Positions 1 to 6,800 of a stretch of DNA of 15,694 bases are shown one piece after another (the first letter of the stretch is position 1; each line of letters begins with the position of its first letter). The DNA comes from JAGLQA01 sp023135565 (GTDB taxonomy: Bacteria; Acidobacteriota; Aminicenantia; UBA2199). The position numbers and the translations under genes are program-made. The stretch spans positions 1 to 15,694 of the forward strand of contig DAOWCY010000168.1 in NCBI GenBank assembly GCA_030639305.1, read 5' to 3'. The notes beneath the pieces were generated by a model. It had not been told where the DNA came from. It worked only from the letters and a program-made list of their open reading frames with translations, and did no database searches.

Positions 1-7
1 AACTTTT

Positions 8-35
8 GAAAAAGTTTGAACAAAACTTTTGTTTA
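8..35 (+). repeat. AT-rich intergenic repeat, copy 1
   Basis: This is a 28-bp core identical to the cores at 99-126 and 2641-2668. It contains the inverted repeat AAAAGTTT/AAACTTTT around a 5-nt loop, followed by GTTTA. The match to copy 3 continues to the left as far as position 1 (AACTTTT), so the element may be cut by the window edge. Downstream of the core, copies 1 and 3 also share a looser similarity around AGAAGC, GCGCT and CACCC. Confidence 0.85.
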
Positions 36-81
36 ATCGAGAAGCGCTTTCATCACCCTGCCGCAAAACAGCTCATTGCTC

Positions 82-96
82 CCCCACGCAGTGGGG
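82..96. other. GC-rich stem-loop next to repeat copy 2
   Basis: CCCCAC and GTGGGG form a perfect 6-bp stem around the triloop GCA. The stem ends 2 nt before repeat copy 2. Copy 3 is likewise preceded directly by a GC-rich stem-loop, so the pair may be one composite element. Confidence 0.6.
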
Positions 97-98
97 TT

Positions 99-126
99 GA
101 AAAAGTTTGAACAAAACTTTTGTTTA
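99..126 (+). repeat. AT-rich intergenic repeat, copy 2
   Basis: This copy is identical over 28 bp to copies 1 and 3 and has the same orientation. It lies 91 bp to the right of copy 1 and forms the left boundary of the peptide/thioredoxin/propeller cassette region. The internal hairpin, with TTTTGTTTA at its 3' side, could act as a weak terminator, but the stem has almost no GC pairs. Confidence 0.85.
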
Positions 127-258
127 AGAAACTTTAGGTCACCTTGTCGTGAAATTTTGCCACTTTCCAGCAAAATATTTTTTCTCAAAGCTGTAAACAG
201 CTTATAATAGAGCGGTTACAGGGTAAAAAAATTTGTCGACTTTTTTCGTTTGTAATTT

Positions 259-294
259 CCCGGCAAGCCGGGGCCGGTCCTTTTTGGTTCCGGC
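259..294. other. Adjacent GC-rich inverted repeats
   Basis: CCCGGC-AA-GCCGGG at 259-272 is a perfect palindrome. It is followed at once by GCCGG (273-277) facing CCGGC (290-294) around a T-rich loop. These could form RNA hairpins downstream of the beta-propeller gene. No U-run follows on the minus strand, so a terminator role is not shown. Confidence 0.35.
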
Positions 295-349
295 TCGTCC
301 GGGTTTTGGACAGGCTAAATTATCTCAAGCTGATCCTACATACCGGTGT

Positions 350-1483
350 CTAATTCTTTATATCCTTTATCTTATAACGATGTAATCTCAAGGGTAGAAT
401 GTTCCCAGCCTCGTCAAATCGAGTCTCTTCAACCACATAAACATATCCCCTTCCTGCATATCGAATTATGCCGTTAAAGGGCACTTCTACCCCTTCTGCA
501 TATGTAATCCCATCCAGGTCGTGGATATTGATATAAGAGGTCACACTTAAATTTTCATATTTATACAGCAGGACTAAGAATATTCGCTCACCTATATAAA
601 ATACCGAGGCTGCATGAAGAGACTTACCCCACCACTTTGCGTGTTTTTTTGTAAAATCAAAAGGCGTTAAGCTGTTGGGAAACTTTTCCGCAAAAGGATA
701 AAATTTCGCTGGAACAGCGGCAGATAAAATTTTGTGCAAGTTGAGATTATAATCGAAAAAATATATTTTATATTCTTCCGGGAAAACAAAGATAAAATTT
801 TCCCCTGGAATCCTGCTTATCTTGCCAAGACCAAATCTCGATACAAACTTTCGCAATTTATCTTGCTGCGGTGAAAAGTAGCTTTTGATTAATTTCCCGG
901 TGGAACTGTATTTATATATTAATTTGTTTTCGGGTGCGGTCATCCTATATGTAATAAAATCGCGATTATCAGCTATAATCATATCCTGCATATAGCCTTC
1001 GATACGCACCTGTGTTTCAAATTCATACCCTGGGGAAGAGTACACATTTATATGCCTTTTAGCTAAATCGAAATAGTATAAATTGTCATTTTTATCCAGT
1101 TCAAAACAAGTAGGTAATAAATATTCTCCAGGGCCTTCCCCTTTACGTCCAATGTATTGAAGCAATTTCCCAGCGGCAGTGAATCTCATGATTTTACCGG
1201 ATTTCCCGTCCGATATAAAATATTCTCCATTAGAGTTAATGACCATATCACCTATCGAGATTATTTCACTATCAGGCTTATCGAGCTTGAAAGGAACAAC
1301 CTCGGAATCTTCAAAAACCTCTTCCCATTTGGTATTAACCCTTTTACTATCCTTTAAAATTATTTCGTTCTGTTTGGTCTTTCCCGGTTTACAATTAGCG
1401 GTAGGCAGCAAGAAAAGAAACCAACATAGAAGTATAATCCAGCCGTAGAAAGTAATTCTTATTGTAAAATAATTTCCAGCCAT
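350..1483 (-). CDS. Membrane-anchored six-bladed beta-propeller protein
   Basis: This 377-residue protein has an N-terminal hydrophobic segment (about residues 13-28) that would act as an uncleaved anchor or signal sequence. Cys31 follows it, but the preceding Thr-Ala-Asn is a poor lipobox. The rest reads as NHL/6-bladed propeller sequence: IGDMVINSNGEYFISD (about 77-92) and the signature IGRKGEGPGEY (111-121) are typical of the family often labelled '6-bladed beta-propeller' in Bacteroidota and related bacteria. The ligand and function of these propellers are unknown, and export to the cell surface or periplasm is inferred. The start is supported by GAGGAG at 1492-1497 with 8-nt spacing. Its first 25 nt overlap the end of the thioredoxin-like gene, so the two are probably translationally coupled. 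GC content is visibly lower than in the RNA polymerase block. The family call is firm and the biological role is open. Confidence 0.85.
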   Translation of the reverse strand: MAGNYFTIRITFYGWIILLCWFLFLLPTANCKPGKTKQNEIILKDSKRVNTKWEEVFEDSEVVPFKLDKPDSEIISIGDMVINSNGEYFISDGKSGKIMRFTAAGKLLQYIGRKGEGPGEYLLPTCFELDKNDNLYYFDLAKRHINVYSSPGYEFETQVRIEGYMQDMIIADNRDFITYRMTAPENKLIYKYSSTGKLIKSYFSPQQDKLRKFVSRFGLGKISRIPGENFIFVFPEEYKIYFFDYNLNLHKILSAAVPAKFYPFAEKFPNSLTPFDFTKKHAKWWGKSLHAASVFYIGERIFLVLLYKYENLSVTSYINIHDLDGITYAEGVEVPFNGIIRYAGRGYVYVVEETRFDEAGNILPLRLHRYKIKDIKN

Positions 1484-2079
1484 TTATAAAACTCCTCTGT
1501 TTGCAAATATGCCGGTTTAAAAATATCAAGCACCCTAAAATCATTTGAGGTATAGAAAAAGAAAGGTGTATCTATATAACTTTCATTTTTCAATTTAAAT
1601 ATCCTGTAAAGTGAATCGACCTCAACTATTCTAACGGGGAAGAATAATTCGCCTGACCGGGATAGGTTTATTATTTTTGATTCTTCGCTCTTATCGGTTA
1701 TCCCGACAACGGCCAAAAAGGAAATGTTTTTCTCAGCGGCAATCTCTTTAAAATAACTCAAAATTCTAAGCTCTTCATGCAAACATTTCCCGCAGACTGT
1801 CAAATCAAATATTATTATTATATACTCATCCAAATCATTCTCCTGGCGTTGGAGTCTTTCACCAAAATGAAAATCCTCAAGCTTTAATTCTAAAGGGAAA
1901 ACTTCAAACAAAAACTCGCTCTTCAAATCATGTTCGAACTTTGAAATTTTTCCTTGTTTGAGAGTGCGAGTGTATTTTTTTTTATAATTGATATTTTGTA
2001 TTACCAATAAGATGATTAGGATAGATAAAATGAGAATTATTATCCATTGAAAATGAAGTAAACTTCTCTTTTTTTCCAT
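1459..2079 (-). CDS. Membrane-anchored thioredoxin-fold protein
   Basis: This 206-residue protein has a short basic N-terminus and one transmembrane segment (about residues 11-28). A linker follows, then a thioredoxin-like domain (about 60-206). Cys96-Gly-Lys-Cys99 sits after the hydrophobic strand YIIIIFDLT, the usual place of the redox CxxC in the thioredoxin/redoxin fold. Thr171-Pro172 in DTPFFF fits the conserved cis-proline. The topology predicts an extracytoplasmic catalytic domain. Sequence outside these motifs is divergent, so I cannot say whether it reduces, oxidises or isomerises disulfides. It lies between a six-Cys secreted peptide and a propeller gene, which makes the peptide a natural candidate substrate; that link is inference. 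The ribosome binding site is weak (GGATTAG). The gene overlaps the propeller gene by 25 nt. Confidence 0.8.
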   Translation of the reverse strand: MEKKRSLLHFQWIIILILSILIILLVIQNINYKKKYTRTLKQGKISKFEHDLKSEFLFEVFPLELKLEDFHFGERLQRQENDLDEYIIIIFDLTVCGKCLHEELRILSYFKEIAAEKNISFLAVVGITDKSEESKIINLSRSGELFFPVRIVEVDSLYRIFKLKNESYIDTPFFFYTSNDFRVLDIFKPAYLQTEEFYKWLEIILQ

Positions 2080-2118
2080 TCAGCTAATCCAGCCTAAAAC
2101 TTTTAGATCAAATTTTAA

Positions 2119-2319
2119 CTACCTCATCCTCACTTTGCAGCATGTATAACTTCCATCACCGATGCAATAATCATAACCTCCACACTGAGGACCACAACAA
2201 ACTTTTGCCCAGCTTCCGGCCGATGTTTGCGGAGTAAAAGTTAAGGCTATGAGGGCGGTTGCTGCAAGTGCAATAACAAAAAAAAACAAACACACAAGAG
2301 CTACTTTTGATTTTTTCAT
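2119..2319 (-). CDS. Small secreted Cys-rich peptide precursor
   Basis: This 66-residue product has a lysine-containing start (MKKSK), a long hydrophobic core (about residues 6-28) and a short mature region rich in Gly and Cys. A plausible signal peptidase site lies near Ser33-Ala34. After it come six cysteines at 41, 42, 46, 52, 60 and 61 (pattern CC-x3-C-x5-C-x7-CC), enough for three disulfides. The tail is basic (KVRMR). A GAGG site at 2324-2327 and a good promoter upstream support expression. The layout recalls the short NVEALA-type leader peptides encoded beside six-bladed propellers in Bacteroides, but the NVEALA motif itself is absent, so I do not assign it to that family. Possible roles include a secreted signal, a surface structural peptide or a bacteriocin-like toxin; none is shown by the sequence. 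Confidence 0.75.
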   Translation of the reverse strand: MKKSKVALVCLFFFVIALAATALIALTFTPQTSAGSWAKVCCGPQCGGYDYCIGDGSYTCCKVRMR

Positions 2320-2354
2320 ATTACCTCTTTTTATCCTAATTTTTTTGAGTTTTT

Positions 2355-2383
2355 ATTATAGCGTAAAAGAAAAGAAAATGCAA
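2355..2383 (-). promoter_or_regulatory. Sigma70-type promoter of the peptide cassette
   Basis: On the minus strand a perfect TATAAT (2355-2360) lies 17 nt downstream of TTGCAT (2378-2383), which matches 3 of 6 positions of the -35 consensus. Transcription would begin near 2348 and leave a leader of about 30 nt before the peptide start codon. The spacing is optimal. The -35 box is mediocre. Confidence 0.6.
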
Positions 2384-2546
2384 CAGATACGAAATTTTGC
2401 TACCCCCCCATTTTTTTAATTTATGAGATAATTTCGCAATATCAAAAAATAAAAGCAAGTAATAATGCGAGAAACTTTAGAGGACAGGTTAAAAAAATCC
2501 CGCTGTGAGAAAAAAAAATCGCGCTGCTCTATTGAATTATCGAGAG

Positions 2547-2588
2547 TTTTCGTCTAAAATTCTACATAAGAAAAATTAAAGACGAAAA
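2547..2588. repeat. Inverted repeat TTTTCGTCT/AGACGAAAA
   Basis: Two perfect 9-nt arms (2547-2555 and 2580-2588) enclose a 24-nt AT-rich centre. The centre can itself partly pair (ATTCT with AGAA..AT). There is no adjacent U-run, so this is not an obvious terminator. It could be an operator or a structured RNA element in the divergent region. Confidence 0.5.
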
Positions 2589-2607
2589 AGGGTACGGCGC
2601 ACCCACT

Positions 2608-2631
2608 GCCTCCGGCGGCCCTGCCGGGGGC
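2608..2631. other. GC-rich stem-loop next to repeat copy 3
   Basis: GCCTCCGGC (2608-2616) pairs with GCCGGGGGC (2623-2631) over 9 bp, with one G-U pair, around a 6-nt loop. Repeat copy 3 follows almost immediately, mirroring the arrangement at 82-126. Confidence 0.6.
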
Positions 2632-2632
2632 C

Positions 2633-2668
2633 AAACTTTTGAAAAAGTTTGAACAAAACTTTTGTTTA
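2633..2668 (+). repeat. AT-rich intergenic repeat, copy 3
   Basis: This is the most complete copy: the shared 28-bp core at 2641-2668 plus an upstream AAACTTTT arm that lets a second hairpin form (AACTTTT facing AAAAGTT). Its orientation is the same as copies 1 and 2. Together with copy 2 it brackets the peptide/thioredoxin/propeller cassette as a direct repeat. Confidence 0.85.
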
Positions 2669-2801
2669 GTTAGAAGCAAAAGCGCTCACCCGCTGCGAAG
2701 CGCAGCCCCTCATAGGGTGCGGCGCTCCCGGCCTATAAAAATAAAAGAATTCGAGAACAACCAAAATGAGTGAAAAAAAAAAAGAATCACCAAAAAAGAA
2801 A

Positions 2802-2807
2802 AGGAGG
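2802..2807 (+). promoter_or_regulatory. Ribosome binding site deciding the permease start
   Basis: A perfect AGGAGG stands 6 nt before the ATG at 2814, the same layout as the rplJ start in this window. The upstream in-frame ATG at 2766 has no comparable site. Confidence 0.65.
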
Positions 2808-2813
2808 TCCCCT

Positions 2814-3329
2814 ATGCTGGTACCAACTATCATCATGGGCGTGTTGGCCCTGATCCTGGTCATTTTAGGCTATACGAAAGGCCAAAACGCACATATCGCC
2901 GGCTTCAAAACCGCTTCCAAAATGATGATCGAAATCCTGCCCCTGCTGTTCTTTGCTTTTATTATCGCGGGCATGGTCCAGGTCCTGCTGCCTCGCGAAC
3001 TATTGTCTAACTGGGTAGGGATGGAATCAGGCATGAAAGGAATCCTCATCGGCACCCTGGCAGGAGGGCTGACACCGGGCGGGCCCTACGTCAGCCTGCC
3101 GGTGGTGGCGGGACTGCTAAAATCAGGCGCCGGAGCCGGGACTATGGTGGCTTTCCTGACCTCCTGGTCACTGTGGGCGATTGGCCGCCTGCCTATGGAA
3201 TTCGGTATCTTAGGCTGGAGATTCACCCTGCTACGCTTGGCCTGTACCTTTTTCTTTCCTCCCATCGCCGGGCTAATCGCCATGAAAATCGCCGTTTTCT
3301 TCAAGTCTCCGGCGGGGACGCTCTTTTAG
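2814..3329 (+). CDS. Half-length permease, COG0701/PF03773-like
   Basis: The product is an integral membrane protein of 171 residues with about five hydrophobic segments (near residues 3-20, 40-58, 73-90, 105-124 and 138-160). The conserved GGLTPGGPYVSLP (84-96) and the following GLLKSGAGAGT are typical of the permease family formerly called DUF318, whose characterised relatives include the ArsP organoarsenical exporter. Full-length members have two such halves in about 300-350 residues; only one is encoded here and no second half lies next to it. It may work as a homodimer. I chose ATG 2814 because of the strong ribosome binding site. An in-frame ATG at 2766 would add a lysine-rich 16-residue cytoplasmic tail and includes an A11 tract at 2773-2783. 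The gene is GC-rich compared with the adjacent cassette. The substrate is unknown. Confidence 0.8.
   Translation: MLVPTIIMGVLALILVILGYTKGQNAHIAGFKTASKMMIEILPLLFFAFIIAGMVQVLLPRELLSNWVGMESGMKGILIGTLAGGLTPGGPYVSLPVVAGLLKSGAGAGTMVAFLTSWSLWAIGRLPMEFGILGWRFTLLRLACTFFFPPIAGLIAMKIAVFFKSPAGTLF
3305..3327 (+). terminator. Possible intrinsic terminator at the permease end
   Basis: GTCTCC and GGGGAC form a 6-bp stem (one G-U pair) around GGC, followed by GCTCTTTT. It overlaps the last codons of the permease gene. The stem is short and the U-run is only four long, so this is tentative. Confidence 0.25.
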
Positions 3330-3456
3330 CCGCCCCCCTCCATGTTCTCTGTGGCTAATTAATTTCATGATAGGAGATAAATATGGAAAACTAAACCAGC
3401 GCCGACAGGAACTTATCCCGGAAAATCCGCGAGTCTTAAATCAACGGAGGGTGTCT

Positions 3457-3834
3457 TTAACTTTTTCCCTTATCCTGGAAAATATCCTGGATGCAGGCTA
3501 TCACTTCATCAGGCTTAAAAGGTTTGGTTAAATAAAAAGAAGCTCCCAACGAGATGGCCCTGGCTTTACTTTCCTCTTCTTTGTCGGAACTGAGAATCAA
3601 TACAGGCACATCAAAATCTCCTTTCTCTTTCAACTTCTCCATTACCTCTTCTCCTTTCATCACCGGCATTTCCATATCTAATATAATCAGGTCGAATTGC
3701 TCCGATTCGATGTGATCTAAACCGACCTTGCCGTTATTCGCCTGTGAGACTTCATATCCTTTCCTGGTGAGATAGTAATGCAGCAGCTTTCTCAGCGTAG
3801 GAGAATCGTCGATTGCTAATACTTTTTTGCTCAC
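3457..3834 (-). CDS. Single-domain response regulator (CheY-like)
   Basis: This 125-residue protein is a lone receiver domain with no output domain. The acidic pair is Asp9-Asp10, the phosphoacceptor Asp53 lies in LIILDMEMP, the switch serine is Ser82 (LILSS) and the conserved Lys104-Pro105 lies in LTKPF. All residues needed for phosphotransfer are present. Its start codon is GTG, and the GTGA at 3831-3834 makes it overlap the rpoC stop by 4 nt, so it should be translated by ribosomes finishing rpoC. No histidine kinase is in the window. Similar stand-alone receivers act in chemotaxis, twitching motility or phosphorelays; which applies cannot be told. Co-expression with RNA polymerase suggests abundant, constitutive synthesis or a role in transcription, but that is inference. 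Confidence 0.92.
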   Translation of the reverse strand: MSKKVLAIDDSPTLRKLLHYYLTRKGYEVSQANNGKVGLDHIESEQFDLIILDMEMPVMKGEEVMEKLKEKGDFDVPVLILSSDKEEESKARAISLGASFYLTKPFKPDEVIACIQDIFQDKGKS

Positions 3835-6800
3835 TTTGCCGTCTTAAAAAAACTCTCTTGTTCTTCTATTTCAAACTTCTGGTAGAAGTCATAACCGGTT
3901 CCGGCAGGAATCAACCTGCCCATGGTAACATTCTCCTTGATACCTTTTAAATGATCTTCCTTGCCGGCGATGGCTGCTTCCGTTAACACCCTGGTGGTTT
4001 CCTGGAATGCAGCAGCAGAGATAAAACTGTCATATGCCAGGGCTGCTCTCGATACAGGCAGTAAATGTGGTTTTGCTTTCGCAGGCCTGCCGCCTGCTTC
4101 CTCGACTTTCCTGTTTTCATCTTCAAAACCCCATTTTTCAACGATCTGCTCGGGTATGAATTTGGTGTCGCCTACTTCCTCGATCCGGCGCCACTTTATC
4201 ATCTGCCTGATGATGATCTCTATATGCTTATCATTAATTGCCACACCCTGCAGCCTGTAAACATCCTGTATCTCCTTTAACAGGTACTCGGCTAACCTAT
4301 GCTCACCTAAGACGGTGAGAATGTCTATAGGATTAAGCGGGCCGTCCATTAAGGGGGTGCCGGCAGTAACTTTATCCCCGTCACCTACGATAATAAATGC
4401 TCCCCTGGGTATGTTATGCTCGTCCGGGGGTACATTCTCATCAAAGGGGTGAATGATTAGTTTTCGCGATCCTTTTAAAAGTTTGCCGTACTCGACTGTA
4501 CCGTCGATTTGAGCCATTTTAGCAGGATTCTTGGGCTTACGGGCTTCAAATAACTCGGTCACCCTGGGAAGACCACCGGTGATATCTTTGGTCTTGGCAA
4601 ATTCGGAGGGGATTTTAGCCAATACGTCACCGGCATTCACCTCGGCGCCGTTCTTTACCGTGACATACGCATTTACCGGCAGGTAATATCTTCTCTTGAT
4701 CTTATTGCTCTCTAAGTCACGCAACACTACCTGGGGCTGGAGCTCATCTCTTAATTTCTCATTTTTTATATCTATAATTATGGTGGTTATCTTACCGGTT
4801 ATCTCATCCCGGTCCTGGACGTAAGAGATATTCTCTTCTAAGTCCCTGAATTCAACCTTGCCTTTTTCATTGGTCAGGATGGCATTAATATAAGGATCCC
4901 ATTCGATTAAGATGTCTCCCTTTTTTACTTTCTGCCCATCCTTTGCCAGGATTTTCGAACCATAAATGACGGGATACAGGGCTTTTTCCCTATTTTTTAA
5001 ATCCAGCACCTGGATGAGACCGACCCTGTTCATGGCTATAAGAGTACCGTCAGCATCCTCGATGGTTTCCAGGTCTTTAAATTTTAGCTTGCCATCGAAA
5101 CCGCATAATAATTTAGTCTGCCCTTCGCCACCGGAGGCTACGCCGCCGATATGGAAGGTCCTCATAGTCAACTGGGTTCCGGGTTCACCGATGGACTGGG
5201 CGGCGATGATGCCGACTGCTTCTCCTAATTCGATCAGTTTGCCGGTAGATAGATTGCGGCCATAACAACTGCGGCAAACACCCGATACGGTTTCACAGGT
5301 TAATGCCGACTTGATTTTTAACTTCAGGACACCGGAGTCGACGATCTCTTTACTTTTGAACTCATCTATTTCTTCCCCGGCTCTTACGATTATCCTTTCG
5401 GGCTCGTCGGGATAGTAAATATCGTCTAAAGAAGTCCTACCTATTATTCTTTCGATTAAGGGTTCGATCTCTTTTCCATATTCGATGATGGCGGATACTT
5501 CCATTCCGCTCATGGTGCCGCAGTCCTCTTCCTTGACAATGACTTCCACCGCAGCATCCACTAATTTCCTGGTCAAATACCCGGCATCGGCGGTTTTTAA
5601 TGCGGTGTCCGCCAAGCCTTTCCTGGCTCCGTGGGTGGAGATAAAGTATTGCAAAACCGAAAGCCCTTCTTTAAAATTAGCGGTGATGGGGGTTTCCAGT
5701 ATCTCACCGGAGGGTTTGGCCATCAGGCCTCTCATGCCTGCCAATTGCTTCAATTGGTCTTTGCTGCCCCTGGCGCCTGAATCGGACATGACGAAGATGG
5801 GATTGATGATATCGCCTTCATAACTCATCTTTCTCATTTTGGCAAACATGGTTTCCCTGATCTCGTCGGTGGCCCGGCTCCACTTGTCGATGATGGAGTT
5901 ATGCCTTTCACCTGCTGTCAAACTGCCTTCCTTATATGCTTTCTCGACTTGCTCCAGCTCTTTTTCCGTCTTTTTGATGATTTCTTCTTTCTCCGGGGGG
6001 ATAACCAGGTCGGAGATACTGATGGTGAACCCGGCCCTGGTGGCATACTCGAAGCCGCCTTCTTTCAGTTTGTCTAAAGTTTCCACTGTGGCTTCGAAGC
6101 CTAACTTTAAATAGATATAGTAGACAAGATTCTCGATACCCTTCTTCTTTAACAAGCCGTTTATGAAAGGTACTTCACCGGGCAGCAGCTGGTTAAACAA
6201 GACCCGGCCGGCTGTGGTCTCCAGCAGCCGATTATCTTTTTTCACGATTTCGATTACGGGGCAGTTAGCGATATCCTGGGTGTCTAAGAGATAGTCGTCT
6301 AAGTTCTTAAATTCCCCGGTAAACCTAACCCGGATGCGGGCATTCAAATCTATGATACCTTGTTCTAAGGCATGGACCACATCCTTCTGCGAACTGAAAA
6401 TTTTATTTTCACCTTTGAGGTTTTTCTTGGTGAAGGTAAGATAATAAAAGCCTAAGACCATATCCTGGGTGGGTACTGCTAAGGGGCGGCCGTTGGCCGG
6501 GTTTAAGATGTTATTGGTAGATAACATCAATATTTTTGCCTCAGCCTGGGCTTCTAAGGAGAGGGGAATATGAACCGCCATCTGGTCACCGTCGAAATCG
6601 GCATTAAAAGCGGGACAGACTAATGGGTGCAGGGTTATGGAATTTCCTTCTACTAAATGGGGTTTAAAAGCCTGGATTCCTAACCTATGCAGGGTGGGCG
6701 CCCGGTTAAGCAGCACAGTGTGTTCTTTGATGACTTCATCGAGGGCGTCCCATATTTCATCCCTGTTGTCTTCAACCCAGGATCTGGCTACCCGCAGGGT

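Larger units (their letters stand above)
1..349. other. Noncoding region with repeat copies and hairpins
   Basis: No convincing gene is visible on either strand. The stretch holds two copies of the AT-rich intergenic repeat, a perfect GC-rich hairpin at 82-96, a compact GC palindrome at 259-272 and a second GC inverted repeat at 273-294. It lies downstream of the minus-strand beta-propeller gene. I found no stem followed by a U-run on the minus strand that would be a clear terminator for that gene. Confidence 0.6.
2320..2765. other. Divergent intergenic region
   Basis: I see no gene here. Starting from the peptide gene, the region holds the peptide promoter (2355-2383), a C7 tract near 2404-2410, two loosely similar A-run/CGCTG segments at 2491-2508 and 2511-2528, a 9-bp inverted repeat at 2547-2588, a GC-rich hairpin at 2608-2631 and repeat copy 3. 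It separates the AT-rich cassette on the left from the GC-rich permease gene on the right. I could not define a convincing promoter for the permease gene; TATAAA at about 2734-2739 is the only -10-like string and has no good -35. Confidence 0.6.

Noticed and set aside
350..2319. Bacteroidota origin, suggested by the peptide/propeller neighbourhood
   Set aside because: Clear Shine-Dalgarno sites, a TATAAT promoter and the Cys-rich RpoB insertion do not fit Bacteroidota. Transfer of the cassette remains possible.
2491..2528. Tandem or CRISPR-like repeat
   Set aside because: There are just two loosely similar A-run/CGCTG segments, without regular spacers or a conserved longer unit. Too weak to call an array.
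2666..3304. Minus-strand open frames opposite the permease (2666-2863, 2870-3055 and 3086-3304)
   Set aside because: The plus-strand frame has the membrane-protein pattern and family motifs. The minus-strand frames are low-complexity complements of it.
3330..3456. Intrinsic terminator for the rpoC/regulator transcript
   Set aside because: Only a very short stem (CGGA/TCCG near 3419-3430) is present, with no U-run after it on the minus strand. Not listed as a terminator.
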